Source: a bacterium (GTDB taxonomy: Bacteria > Babelota > Babeliae > Babelales > Vermiphilaceae). Taken from it: a stretch of 22,375 nt of DNA. Every line of letters starts with the position of its first letter. Positions within the stretch are counted from its first letter, which is position 1. Positions 7,275 to 14,672 of this stretch are shown here, piece after piece. The position numbers and the translations under genes are program-made. The notes under the pieces were generated by a model. That model was given only the letters and a program-made list of their open reading frames with translations. It was not told where the DNA came from and did no database searches. The stretch lies in assembly GCA_021827875.1 (NCBI GenBank), contig JAKAUA010000015.1, positions 1 to 22,375 of the forward strand. Reading direction: 5' to 3'.

Positions 7275-8204
7275 CTACATCTTTTTCAGGTATCGCTCGG
7301 CGTCCATGGCGGCCTTACACCCGGCACCGGCGGCCACAACAGCTTGCCTATATTTGTCGTCAAAAACATCCCCGGCGGCAAAGACTCCTTCTATATCTGT
7401 CTTGGTCTCATCATGTATTTTTAAAAGGCCTTGCGGGCTGATTTCTAGCTGATTTTTAAAGAGGGCGGTGTTAGGAGCTATGCCCACTGAGACAAAAACG
7501 GCACTGGTCGTGAGCTTATGGGTAGCACCGGTTTTTTTGTTGATAATGTTTACGGCAGTAACCTGTTTACCATCGCCTATAATGCTTTCTGTCGTAGAAT
7601 TATAGATAATAGATATGCGCGGATCATGAATAACTTTTTCTTGCATGGCGACTGATGCGCTCAGTTTTTCACGAATATGAATCACAGTGATTTTATCCGT
7701 AAAATTAGTTAAAAATGCGGCATTTTCCATCGCGGTATCGCCACCGCCAACAATCACGACGGGCTTATCTTTGTAAAATGCGCCATCACATACGGCACAG
7801 GTACTCACACCTTTTCCCCAATATTCATCCTCACCCGGGCAACCAATTTTTTTAGGGTATGCGCCGGTTGCAATAATAAGAGCATCGGCAGTTAGCTTGC
7901 GCTGAGAATTAATAGTGAGGGAAAAAGGCTTTTTTTCCAGCTCAGCATGACTAACCTCACCTGAGATAAACTGAGCGCCATTACTTTGCACCTGTTCGCG
8001 TATTTTCATCATCAAATCGGGGCCCAAAATTTTTTTCTCTCCCGGCCAATTTTCGACAAAACTGGTGCCCATGAGTTGGCCGCCCGGTTCTGAGCCATCA
8101 ATTACTGCAGTACGCAATCCTGCGCGTGAATTGTACAAAGCAGCAGTAAGGCCGGCAGGACCGGAACCTATAATAATGATTGAGTAGTGGTTGTTATTAT
8201 CCAT
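7275..8204 (-). CDS. trxB: thioredoxin reductase
   Basis: 309 residues; a flavoprotein that passes electrons from a nicotinamide cofactor to thioredoxin. Visible parts are the FAD Rossmann motif GSGPAG (13-18), the redox-active CAVC (136-139) in STCAVCDGAF, the second nucleotide-binding motif VGGGDTA (152-158), and the C-terminal FAD-contact segment GVFAAGDVFD. The nicotinamide-phosphate-binding motif, HRRDxxRA in the E. coli enzyme, reads HIREKLSA here, so two of three arginines are missing (see findings). TAGGAG before the ATG supports the start. The gene follows tig by only 9 bases and is probably co-transcribed. Length is normal. The family call is firm; the electron donor is uncertain. 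Confidence 0.93.
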   Translation of the reverse strand: MDNNNHYSIIIIGSGPAGLTAALYNSRAGLRTAVIDGSEPGGQLMGTSFVENWPGEKKILGPDLMMKIREQVQSNGAQFISGEVSHAELEKKPFSLTINSQRKLTADALIIATGAYPKKIGCPGEDEYWGKGVSTCAVCDGAFYKDKPVVIVGGGDTAMENAAFLTNFTDKITVIHIREKLSASVAMQEKVIHDPRISIIYNSTTESIIGDGKQVTAVNIINKKTGATHKLTTSAVFVSVGIAPNTALFKNQLEISPQGLLKIHDETKTDIEGVFAAGDVFDDKYRQAVVAAGAGCKAAMDAERYLKKM

Positions 8205-8213
8205 AAAATACTC

Positions 8214-9533
8214 CTATTTTTGAGTCAGATGATGGATAATATGATTTAATGTTTTTTCGCGCAGGCAAATCTGTTTGAGAAGATAGGCAGGGATGGGGAT
8301 TTCCCGCCCGTGTTGCTTACTGACAATAGGCTCAAAATAAATAAACTCTTTCATACGTGGTCGCTGCGTGAGTCCTAAATAGCTTTTTACATCATTGTTT
8401 CCGACAAATATATTATCTTGATAGGCGACATGATCAATCAAAAGAGCTTCTTTAGCCTGTTTTTCTGCCAATTGCTTAACCGATGATTTAAAATCTTTTT
8501 GCACACGATAGACATGATAATCGGGATTCATCTGAATAGCATTCAGCAATTGTTGCTGCTGACGCAACACGGTATGCATAGGAGCATCAAATTTATGCTT
8601 AGCGAGCATTAACTTTAACGTCTCTTCTGCCATGGTGCGGCGTAATGAAAGATCATTGCGATAAGAGAAAACCTCAATAAGTTTGAGATTTAAATCTTTA
8701 TTAGTTTTAAGCTTGAAATGACGTTTAAATTCCTCTAAGCAGAAGAATGAATCTTTAATAATGTCTTTTATGGTAATAATAAAATTATATTTTGCGGCTA
8801 AATGAGGACTAAAATAGTCTTGTAATGCAGGGCTTTGTGTTATAAATTGGCTATGCAATTCTTTATTCATAAATATATCGCGCAGTGACACATCAGCCTC
8901 TTCATCACCCAGCTTAATCCAAAGAGATTCAACAAATTCGCCGAGTATTGGTTGATTATGTTGGTCCGCAAGTGCAATATCACAACAGACCCAATCACCG
9001 ATGTCGGCACTGGAATTGGTACTGTTTTTTAAATTTTCTTTCTCTTCTTTAATAAAGAGCTCTACTTGGCGATCAAGATCTTTATAATTTTTTCTTTTTG
9101 GTGCTTTGAATGGAAAGTATTTCCAATCATGTAAAGTAATAGGGGTGAGAGTAGATAATTCAAAGGTGAATGAGGCATGATTTGGTAGAGAAATATCAAC
9201 TGCATGGAGGCGCGGGGCTCCGGCAACTACAATTTTACGATTACGTAACTCATTATACAAATGACTCATAACGCAAAATGAAAGCAGAAAGTCTTTTACA
9301 TGGGAATTAAGCGTTGATTTAAGATTGTGCTCAACATATTCAAAAGGAACGGTACCCTTAACAAAGCCGATTGCATGCACTTCATGCTGCAAGCTTTTGA
9401 CTGCTTCTTGATAAATGAATTGAACTAATTCTTGTGGAGCATGTATTTGCACATGCCATAAAGAAGGGGCTTGTTGTTGGAGTTCAAAAGATAAGGCATT
9501 ATGCTCGCCCATGTGCTTCAACACTATCTCCAT
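8214..9533 (-). CDS. tig: trigger factor
   Basis: 439 residues, close to the usual ~430. Trigger factor is a ribosome-bound chaperone that meets nascent chains at the exit tunnel. The ribosome-docking loop is recognisable as GFVKGTVP (56-63), corresponding to GFRKGKVP, though altered. FTFELSTLTPITLHDWKYFP matches the segment before the PPIase domain. The middle PPIase region (about 150-250) is divergent. The long helical C-terminal domain runs from about 255 and ends with RPRMKEFIYFEP. AGGAG lies 8 bases upstream of the start. It is the first gene of a tig-trxB pair and has tRNA-Leu and a structured repeat upstream. Identification rests mainly on the N- and C-terminal signatures. Confidence 0.85.
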   Translation of the reverse strand: MEIVLKHMGEHNALSFELQQQAPSLWHVQIHAPQELVQFIYQEAVKSLQHEVHAIGFVKGTVPFEYVEHNLKSTLNSHVKDFLLSFCVMSHLYNELRNRKIVVAGAPRLHAVDISLPNHASFTFELSTLTPITLHDWKYFPFKAPKRKNYKDLDRQVELFIKEEKENLKNSTNSSADIGDWVCCDIALADQHNQPILGEFVESLWIKLGDEEADVSLRDIFMNKELHSQFITQSPALQDYFSPHLAAKYNFIITIKDIIKDSFFCLEEFKRHFKLKTNKDLNLKLIEVFSYRNDLSLRRTMAEETLKLMLAKHKFDAPMHTVLRQQQQLLNAIQMNPDYHVYRVQKDFKSSVKQLAEKQAKEALLIDHVAYQDNIFVGNNDVKSYLGLTQRPRMKEFIYFEPIVSKQHGREIPIPAYLLKQICLREKTLNHIIHHLTQK

Positions 9534-9640
9534 AGTTCTCTCCTAATTTGGTGCGCATTGCAAGCGCGGTTTGCTTCATTGAGACTGTGTAGAATAAAAG
9601 CTACTAAAAAGTAGATGTGATTACAAATGATATGTTTTTT

Positions 9641-9802
9641 TGCCCTTACGCAGGGCAGAGGCGCCAAAAGAGGTTTCGCGACCTCTTTTGGAATTAGCGC
9701 GCTTAAAACCAAGGTTTTAATAGCTCCTTCTTCCGTTTCAAACGCTCACACACGCAATTTAAAAAAATTGCTACGGTTCGCAGAAACTACCGGAATTATT
9801 TT
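9641..9802 (+). repeat. structured repeat element, copy 1
   Basis: Four consecutive hairpins. P1 is GCCCT/AGGGC (9642-9646 with 9652-9656). P2 is an 11-bp perfect stem (9664-9674 with 9681-9691) closing a 6-nt loop. P3 is TTAAAACC/GGTTTTAA (9703-9710 with 9713-9720). P4 is GCAATTT/AAATTGC (9754-9760 with 9765-9771). A conserved tail with AACTACCGGAA and then a T-rich stretch follows. Copies at 20883-21052 and about 21117-21261 keep the same four hairpins with different bases. Strand is arbitrary; whether it is an ncRNA, leader or mobile repeat is not known. Confidence 0.7.
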
Positions 9803-9881
9803 TTTATTATAGAAGGGTGATAAGAGAGTCTACAATTTGTACTACCAATGTTCATTTTGTTATCTCATTAGTGTACTGGCT

Positions 9882-9930
9882 GTGCCGTGCGAAGCCTGCC
9901 AAGTCGGAAGACCTGGATAGGCGAAGCATG
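9882..9930 (+). repeat. palindromic repeat unit U1
   Basis: Begins GTGCCGTGCGAAGCCTGCC and ends GGATAGGCGAAGCATGG, with its ends partly complementary. Unit U2 follows directly with the same opening GCCGTGC, central AGCCTGCCAAG and GTGGATAGGC. This looks like a REP-type intergenic repeat. Confidence 0.6.
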
Positions 9931-9983
9931 GCCGTGCCAACCGTAGCCTGCCAAGCCTGAAGGCGTGGATAGGCAGAGGTTGG
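9931..9983 (+). repeat. palindromic repeat unit U2, abutting the tRNA-Leu CCA end
   Basis: Opens GCCGTGCCAACCGTAGCCTG and contains CCAAGCCTGAAGGCGTGGAT. Its terminal TGG (9981-9983) is also the complement of the CCA end of tRNA-Leu, so the repeat runs right up to, and shares, the tRNA 3' end. Confidence 0.6.
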
Positions 9984-10067
9984 TGCAAGAGAAGGGAATC
10001 GAACCCCCACTCCCTTTCGGGAACTGAATCCTAAGTCCAGCGCGTCTACCAATTTCGCCACTCTTGC
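9981..10067 (-). tRNA. tRNA-Leu (anticodon TAG)
   Basis: 87 nt with an encoded CCA. The acceptor stem GCAAGAG pairs with CTCTTGC, followed by discriminator A and CCA. The anticodon arm has loop CTTAGGA, giving anticodon TAG, which reads CTN leucine codons. A long variable arm (TTCCCGAAAGGGAGT) marks a class II tRNA. The T arm carries GGTTCGATTCC. It lies upstream of tig on the same strand. Confidence 0.95.
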
Positions 10068-10112
10068 TCTAGATTTCTATTTTTTATAGCCAATGTAATT
10101 CAATTAAAAATT

Positions 10113-10226
10113 TGGCCGTGCCATGCGTAGCCTGCCAATGCGCCGTCGCTGCTTAGCAGCTATGGCGGCACAGGGCCGGCTTGTCCCGCCGAAGTTTTAA
10201 CAAAGGCGGAATAGGGCGAAGCATGG
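10113..10226 (+). repeat. composite palindromic repeat, abutting the tRNA-Lys CCA end
   Basis: Opens like U2 (GCCGTGCCATGCGTAGCCTG) and ends like U1 (GGGCGAAGCATGG). The middle contains a hairpin GCTGCTTAGCAGC within CGTCGxxxTATGxCGGCACAG, related in inverted orientation to the element at 10340-10410. The final TGG coincides with the tRNA-Lys CCA complement. Confidence 0.55.
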
Positions 10227-10299
10227 TGGGCTGCCTTGGAATCGAACCAAGAACCCACAGATTAAGAGTCTGTTGCTCTGCCAATTGAGCTAGCAGCCC
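10224..10299 (-). tRNA. tRNA-Lys (anticodon CTT)
   Basis: 76 nt with an encoded CCA. The acceptor stem GGGCTGC pairs with GCAGCCC. The D arm has GCTCAATTGGCAGAGC, and the anticodon stem ACAGA/TCTGT encloses loop CTCTTAA, giving anticodon CTT for the lysine AAG codon. The T arm carries GGTTCGATTCC. All cloverleaf elements are visible. Confidence 0.96.
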
Positions 10300-10339
10300 A
10301 AAAATACTAGAATTTCAAAACTTGATTTTTAATTGCTAG

Positions 10340-10410
10340 CCCCGTCCGCCGCTGTGCCTCGGCATAGCTCTTAAAGAGCGACGACGGGTAGCCTTGGCGA
10401 AGGAGGAAGC
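10340..10410 (-). repeat. composite palindromic repeat, inverted relative to 10113-10226
   Basis: GC-rich island in AT-rich DNA. CCCGTC (10341-10346) pairs with GACGGG (10383-10388), and GCTCTTAAAGAGC (10367-10379) forms an inner hairpin. On the minus strand its CGTCGCTC...GAGCTATGCCG resembles CGTCGCTGC...GCAGCTATGGCG of the element on the other side of tRNA-Lys. Confidence 0.5.
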
Positions 10411-10525
10411 CCAAAAAATATTTCAATTATTTCGAATGCTTCTTTATTACTGCACACTAGTTTAACAAAACGATGAAGAAAATAAAGTATAAAATACAAC
10501 AAAACCCTAAACGTATCAATTATGT

Positions 10526-10891
10526 TTATCGCTGCTTGCTGCGAAAATCATCCATTACGCAATCGTAAATGAATTGCTGTCTTAGATCTTCTAATTCTAA
10601 TGCTTCTTTTTCAGCTATTGCAGCATACAGCGTTTCGATTTCCGCATTAATTTTGGTAGCTAAATCGTTTTTATGATTTTGATCATTTGATGCTACGTAT
10701 TCATCGCTCAAAATAGCTATGTTTAGATCAAGACGGTCAATGTTTAGCATAAGGCAGGTCCACTGTATGTTATTTGCTAGATCACTCGGGCCGTAATAAG
10801 CTGCTTGTTCCTGCGTAGGCTCAGAATCCATAGCATACATGCTCTGTGAAAGAAACAAGGCTGCAACAATAATAAGAATTTTTGTATTCAT
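10526..10891 (-). CDS. small secreted protein, unknown function
   Basis: 121 residues beginning with a signal peptide (MNTKILIIVAALFLSQSMYA, cleavage before MDSE). The mature part is about 100 residues, acidic and probably all helical, with a charged stretch around 70-115 (NAEIETLYAAIAEKEALELE) that may form a coiled coil. A single Cys near residue 46 and another near 110 are present. I recognise no family. The ribosome-binding site is weak (GAAAG about 8 bases upstream). It lies just after the frr terminator on the same strand and is probably transcribed on its own. Confidence 0.65.
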   Translation of the reverse strand: MNTKILIIVAALFLSQSMYAMDSEPTQEQAAYYGPSDLANNIQWTCLMLNIDRLDLNIAILSDEYVASNDQNHKNDLATKINAEIETLYAAIAEKEALELEDLRQQFIYDCVMDDFRSKQR

Positions 10892-10908
10892 TTATTATCT
10901 TTCATAAT

Positions 10909-10934
10909 AAAAAAGGGGGCTTTTTAAGCCCCCC
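10909..10934 (-). terminator. Rho-independent terminator after frr
   Basis: On the minus strand GGGGGCTT pairs with AAGCCCCC around a short A-rich loop, followed by a run of six T residues. It lies about 20 bases beyond the frr stop and ahead of the small secreted gene. Confidence 0.8.
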
Positions 10935-10954
10935 CATATTTTTACAAATCGTGA

Positions 10955-11548
10955 TTAAAAAGATTTTATTTCTTTTTCTTTCTTCTCACTCAATGCATCA
11001 GCTTTTGCGATGTAGTTATCAGTCACTTTTTGCAATACATCTTCAAGACGATTGTAAAAGTTTTCAGATACTTTTTTATCTTTTTTCGCATCACGCATAA
11101 TGTTATGAAAATCTTTACGCACATTGCGGATAGAAATTTTGCATTCTTCCAGCTTTTTGCCCAAAATTTTCACCAAGTCATCACGACGAGCGCTGCTCAT
11201 TTCCGGCAATACTAATTTGATAACTTTACCATCATTGGTTGGGTTAATGCCTATATCAGAATTTTTGAGCGCTTTTTCTATTTCATCAATGAGAGTAACA
11301 TCCCATGGTTGAATAGTAATCAGGCGCACGTCCGGCGCTGCAATAGCAGCATATGATTTGAGTGCCATTGGCGCTTGACCATAGCAAGAGATGGGCAAAT
11401 CTTCTACCATAGAAGTATGCGCACGACCGGTTCTGATTTTAACCAATTCTCCCTCAAAATGCTTAATAGCTTTTGCCATTTCAGCTTCCATAGGAGCTTG
11501 GAATGATTTTATATCGTTTTCAATAATAACAAGAGGTTGCGTAGCCAT
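10955..11548 (-). CDS. frr: ribosome recycling factor
   Basis: 197 residues (usual ~185). RRF splits the post-termination ribosome together with EF-G. The family pattern is visible throughout: FEGELVKIRTGRAHTSMVED near the N-terminus, ITIQPWDVTLIDEIEKALKN in the middle, and LVKILGKKLEECKISIRNVR toward the C-terminal helix bundle. About ten residues are added at the N-terminus (MATQPLVIIEN). It follows tsf by 18 bases and is followed by a terminator, so tsf-frr is likely an operon. The pyrH gene that commonly separates tsf and frr is absent. Confidence 0.95.
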   Translation of the reverse strand: MATQPLVIIENDIKSFQAPMEAEMAKAIKHFEGELVKIRTGRAHTSMVEDLPISCYGQAPMALKSYAAIAAPDVRLITIQPWDVTLIDEIEKALKNSDIGINPTNDGKVIKLVLPEMSSARRDDLVKILGKKLEECKISIRNVRKDFHNIMRDAKKDKKVSENFYNRLEDVLQKVTDNYIAKADALSEKKEKEIKSF

Positions 11549-11566
11549 AATACAGTCCTTTTAGGA

Positions 11567-12166
11567 TTAATATACGCCAATTTCGTAACGAGCAAAGCGC
11601 TTGATTTGAATGCGTTCGCCTGTTTTTGCCATTAGGTTGTTTAATAAATCTTGTACGTTCATTTTGTCATCTTTAACAAATTTTTGTCTGAGAAGACATA
11701 CTTCATCATAAAGTTTATTTACTTTACCTTCAAGGATTGAAGCAATAACTTTTTCAGGCTTGCCGGAAGCTTTGAGCTGTTCTGCAAAGATTGATTTTTC
11801 TTTTTCAATGAATGTTGTATCAACATCTTCAGGAGCTAAGTACAATGGCTTCATGGCGGCGATATGCATGCAAATGTCAGCAGCAAATTTTTTCACCGGT
11901 TCACTGTTTGCAACAAAGTCGGTTTCGCAGTTGATTTCAATCATAACACCTACGCGTGCGCCAGGGTGAATGTATGCATGCACTAGACCTTCAGCGGTGT
12001 TTTTGTCAGCGCGCTTAGAAGCAACGGCAGCACCTTTTTTGCGTAATAGTTCGACTGCTTTTTCAACATCGCCATTAGATTCTTCGAGTGCTTTTTTGCA
12101 ATCCATCATACCAAGACCGGTAATGTCGCGAAGTTTTTGAATGAGTGCCATATCAATTTTGGCCAT
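11567..12166 (-). CDS. tsf: elongation factor Ts
   Basis: 199 residues; nucleotide-exchange factor for EF-Tu. The N-terminal UBA-like domain (LIQKLRDITGLGMMDCKKAL) and the diagnostic TDFVAN motif (82-87) are intact. TDFVAN carries the Asp and Phe that disturb the EF-Tu nucleotide site. The protein is much shorter than the ~283-residue E. coli form and comparable to compact EF-Ts with a single core subdomain, such as that of Thermus. It ends ERIQIKRFARYEIGVY. GAGGAC lies about 9 bases upstream of the ATG. rpsB, its usual upstream neighbour, is not in the window; argS lies upstream instead after a repeat-bearing gap of about 200 bases. Confidence 0.95.
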   Translation of the reverse strand: MAKIDMALIQKLRDITGLGMMDCKKALEESNGDVEKAVELLRKKGAAVASKRADKNTAEGLVHAYIHPGARVGVMIEINCETDFVANSEPVKKFAADICMHIAAMKPLYLAPEDVDTTFIEKEKSIFAEQLKASGKPEKVIASILEGKVNKLYDEVCLLRQKFVKDDKMNVQDLLNNLMAKTGERIQIKRFARYEIGVY

Positions 12167-12271
12167 AGTATTTGTCCTCTTGTACTAATTTTTATTCGTA
12201 AATCGTAATTAATTCTTTAAGTTTGCCATATCTACTATTTTTATCAAATTTACATTCTACTTCGCCATGAA

Positions 12272-12371
12272 CCCCTTGAGGGCTGAATGGCAAGTAGCCC
12301 TTCGAAGCTTTAGCGTAGTAGGGTTGTTGGATCTATTGCGCTGAGGCTACGAAGAATTCCGCTAAACGCTA
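12272..12371. repeat. palindromic intergenic repeat between argS and tsf
   Basis: Contains CCCTTCGAAGCTTTAGCG followed by TAGTAGGG, a CCCT...AGGG hairpin, and then GGCTACGAAGAATTCCGCTA, whose CGCTAAA is complementary to the earlier TTTAGCG. It resembles REP-type repeats and could fold in either strand. The right end touches the argS stop. Confidence 0.45.
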
Positions 12372-14012
12372 CATTTTCTCCGGCTTGCTGATTCCCAAAA
12401 GATCAAGTACCGTTTCAAAGCTATTTTTTAATACTGTTAATAACAATAGTCGTCCACGGCTGCGATTGGTTTCAGTCAAATCTACTACACGGTGCTTACT
12501 GTAATAGCGGTGGAACGCATCAGCGAGTTCAATGGCATAGTAGGCAAGCAGGTGAGTTTGCTGTGATGTCGCAATATGTTCAAGAACTTGTTTTAAAGAG
12601 ATGATCTTCTTTAATAGTAAAGATTCTTCTTGGCCAATGTATTGTGCGTCGTCTAAAGAAATAGAGCCAAGTCCTTCTTCTTGTGCTGCTTTGCTCAAGA
12701 TAGAAAGTATACGTACATAGGCATACTGTATGTAATAGACCGGATTTTCATCAGTTTTTTTCTTTGCCAATTCAAGATCAAATTCCAACTGCGCGTCCGC
12801 TTTGCGGTGCAGATAGAAAAAGCGAGCAACATCTTTGCCCACGGCATCTATAACATCTTGTAAGGTAATCATAGTGCCGGCACGTTTAGACATTTGTACC
12901 AGTTCGCCATTCTCTTTCATGCGTACTAACTGATAAAGAATAATATCAAGTGTGGGCTTTAGCTGCAATGCACTACGAATGCCCTGTAAACGTACCGCAT
13001 AGCTGTGATGATCATGTCCCAACACAACGGCTAATTCATCAAAGCCACGTTGCACTTTATTAACCAAATATGCAATATCGGCGGCGATGTACGTCCATTG
13101 ACCATTGCCTTTGCGCAATACGCGATCTTTGTCATCACCAAAGGCAGTAGAGCGGAACCAGAGCGCACCTTCTTGTTCAAACAGATATCCTGCTTTATCA
13201 AGCTGTGCAATTGCTTCTTCTATGGCTTTACCGGTGTGTAATGTTTTTTCTGAAAACCAGACATCAAAGGTAATGCCATAATCAAGCAAGGTATTTTTGA
13301 TACGCTCAAGCAGTTTATTTTTTGCATAATCTGCAAAAAACTGTTCATCTTTGTTTTGTAAGCTTTGGCCATATTCAGCGACACACTCTTGTGCCAAATC
13401 AATCAAATAGTCACCTTGATAACCATCTTCAGGGACTGGAGTTTGAATACCCATTTGTTGGTCACAGCGCGCCTTAAAAGATATGCCCAAGCGTTGAATC
13501 TGACCACCGGCATCATTAATATAAAACTCTTTGGTCACCGCATGGCCCAAAAAGCGCAACACAGAGCTAAGGACATCGCCAATAATGCCGCTGCGCCCAT
13601 GGCCAAAGTGGAGTGGGCCGGTTGGGTTGGCACTTACAAATTCAATATCATATTTTTTTAGGGGTGATGCTGTTTTGAAAAAAGATTCTTTTTGATTCGA
13701 TAATTCGCGCGTAAGCTCATGCCATGCTTGTGTGGTCAGATAAAAGTTAATAAAACCGGCGCCGGCAACTTCTATTTTGGCTACCGCTTGATGAGTAAAT
13801 GAGCTGCTTAATTCTTGGGCAACTTGGCGCGGATTGCGCTTTAACTCTTTGGCCAAAACAAGGGCAATGTTGCTGTTTAAGTCACCAAAATCTTGCTTGG
13901 CATCATCAGTATTGATAGTTAGTTGATGACTGCGCAGTTGGTCGGGCGCGACGGAGTATAAAGAATGTATATGAGTGACAAACGCCTGTTGAATGTTTTC
14001 AATAAGATTCAT
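12369..14012 (-). CDS. argS: arginyl-tRNA synthetase
   Basis: 547 residues; class I enzyme that charges tRNA-Arg. The N-terminal tRNA-recognition domain (1 to about 110) includes DFGDLNSNIALVLAKELKRN. The catalytic HIGH motif is HFGH (135-138) within ANPTGPLHFGHGRSGIIGD. A KMSK motif, MSKRAGT, is at about 374-380; many ArgRS lack a canonical KMSKR. The C-terminal DALR anticodon-binding domain is recognisable from about 430 (YVRILSILSKAA) to the end (RLLLLTVLKNSFETVLDLLG). Length is normal. The start at 14012 has a modest CAGG upstream and gives the expected N-terminus. It is followed on the same strand by tsf. Confidence 0.96.
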   Translation of the reverse strand: MNLIENIQQAFVTHIHSLYSVAPDQLRSHQLTINTDDAKQDFGDLNSNIALVLAKELKRNPRQVAQELSSSFTHQAVAKIEVAGAGFINFYLTTQAWHELTRELSNQKESFFKTASPLKKYDIEFVSANPTGPLHFGHGRSGIIGDVLSSVLRFLGHAVTKEFYINDAGGQIQRLGISFKARCDQQMGIQTPVPEDGYQGDYLIDLAQECVAEYGQSLQNKDEQFFADYAKNKLLERIKNTLLDYGITFDVWFSEKTLHTGKAIEEAIAQLDKAGYLFEQEGALWFRSTAFGDDKDRVLRKGNGQWTYIAADIAYLVNKVQRGFDELAVVLGHDHHSYAVRLQGIRSALQLKPTLDIILYQLVRMKENGELVQMSKRAGTMITLQDVIDAVGKDVARFFYLHRKADAQLEFDLELAKKKTDENPVYYIQYAYVRILSILSKAAQEEGLGSISLDDAQYIGQEESLLLKKIISLKQVLEHIATSQQTHLLAYYAIELADAFHRYYSKHRVVDLTETNRSRGRLLLLTVLKNSFETVLDLLGISKPEKM

Positions 14013-14121
14013 ATAAAAAAGCCTGAGTAATTTTTTTTAGGGATTTTGTGAACTAAATTTTTATCTGATTCATTGTAAAGCTATAACAATATAAGAATAA
14101 AAAAAGATATTGACTACGGTT

Positions 14122-14482
14122 TGTCATCCTGAACTCGTTTCAGGATCCACATTTATAAAATATTGTTCGTATAAATCATGCCATGATGGATTATTCTTTT
14201 CGATCAAACTAATTTTCCATGATCTATGCCACCGCTTTAGTCTTTTTTCTGTCATGAGAGCATTGTCTATATGCTCAAATGATTCTACAAAAACCAGTTT
14301 AGTCAAATCATATCTTTTGGTAAAGCCATCGATGAGTTTTTCTTTATGTTCCTGTATTCGCCTTTGTAAGTCATTGGTAATCCCTATATAAAGGGTACCA
14401 TGATATTTATTTGTAAGTATGTATATATAGTAGGTTTTCATAACAAATAATAAGTGGATCCTGAAACAAGTTCAGGATGACA
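14122..14482. mobile_element. GIY-YIG element bounded by 29-bp inverted repeats
   Basis: The ends 14122-14150 and 14454-14482 are inverted copies with a single mismatch (28 of 29), each carrying the palindromic core ATCCTGAA...TTCAGGAT. The element encloses one GIY-YIG ORF whose last codons lie inside the left repeat. Related repeats without the ORF occur at 19527-19663. The arrangement suggests a repeat spread with the help of the nuclease; mobility is inferred. Confidence 0.6.
14124..14441 (-). CDS. GIY-YIG domain endonuclease-like protein
   Basis: 105 residues, essentially one GIY-YIG nuclease domain. The first strand reads YYIYILTN (the GIY position) and is followed by GTLYIGITNDLQRRIQEHK, with YIG at about 18-20, a conserved Arg around 27-28 and His32. 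A probable catalytic Glu is in TEKRLKRW (E65) and the late Asn in IEKNNPSW (83-84). This is the small stand-alone form often annotated as a UvrC-like or excinuclease-domain protein. No clear ribosome-binding site is visible. The C-terminal VDPETSSG is encoded by the flanking repeat itself. It lies alone between argS and the secreted cassette. Confidence 0.85.
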   Translation of the reverse strand: MKTYYIYILTNKYHGTLYIGITNDLQRRIQEHKEKLIDGFTKRYDLTKLVFVESFEHIDNALMTEKRLKRWHRSWKISLIEKNNPSWHDLYEQYFINVDPETSSG

Positions 14483-14591
14483 TAAGGATAGCTCTTTAAG
14501 TATATTTTTTAAATTTTTTTGCATAGCCCAGGGATTAAATGAGTATAGATAAAAATTACTATAGTATGAGATTTTTGTCATCTTGCTCAAT

Positions 14592-14627
14592 AAAAAAACC
14601 GGGAGTGGTGCGCAAGCACTACTCCCG
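14592..14627 (-). terminator. Rho-independent terminator of the secreted cassette
   Basis: On the minus strand CGGGAGTAGTGC pairs with GCACCACTCCCG (one wobble) around a TTGC-like tetraloop, followed directly by seven T residues. It lies about 45 bases past the stop of the 708-residue gene. Confidence 0.9.
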
Positions 14628-14672
14628 ATCTATTGGGTGGTTAACTATTTTGTTTCATTAAAGCGTTATGCA

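Larger units (their letters stand above)
9534..9980. other. gene-free stretch between tig and tRNA-Leu
   Basis: No convincing coding region. It holds the tig ribosome-binding site, copy 1 of the structured repeat (9641-9802) and two palindromic repeat units next to tRNA-Leu (9882-9983). ORFs here overlap hairpins and show no protein-like features. Confidence 0.6.

Noticed and set aside
9524..9812. ORFs on both strands over structured copy 1
   Set aside because: Overlap the tig start and the hairpins; the translated frame is interrupted by stops when compared with copy 2, so selection is on base pairing, not protein.
9852..10061. Minus-strand 69-residue ORF
   Set aside because: Translates tRNA-Leu(TAG) and its flanking repeats.
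14110..14391. Plus-strand ORF over the GIY-YIG gene
   Set aside because: Shadow of the minus-strand GIY-YIG gene and repeat; no recognisable features.
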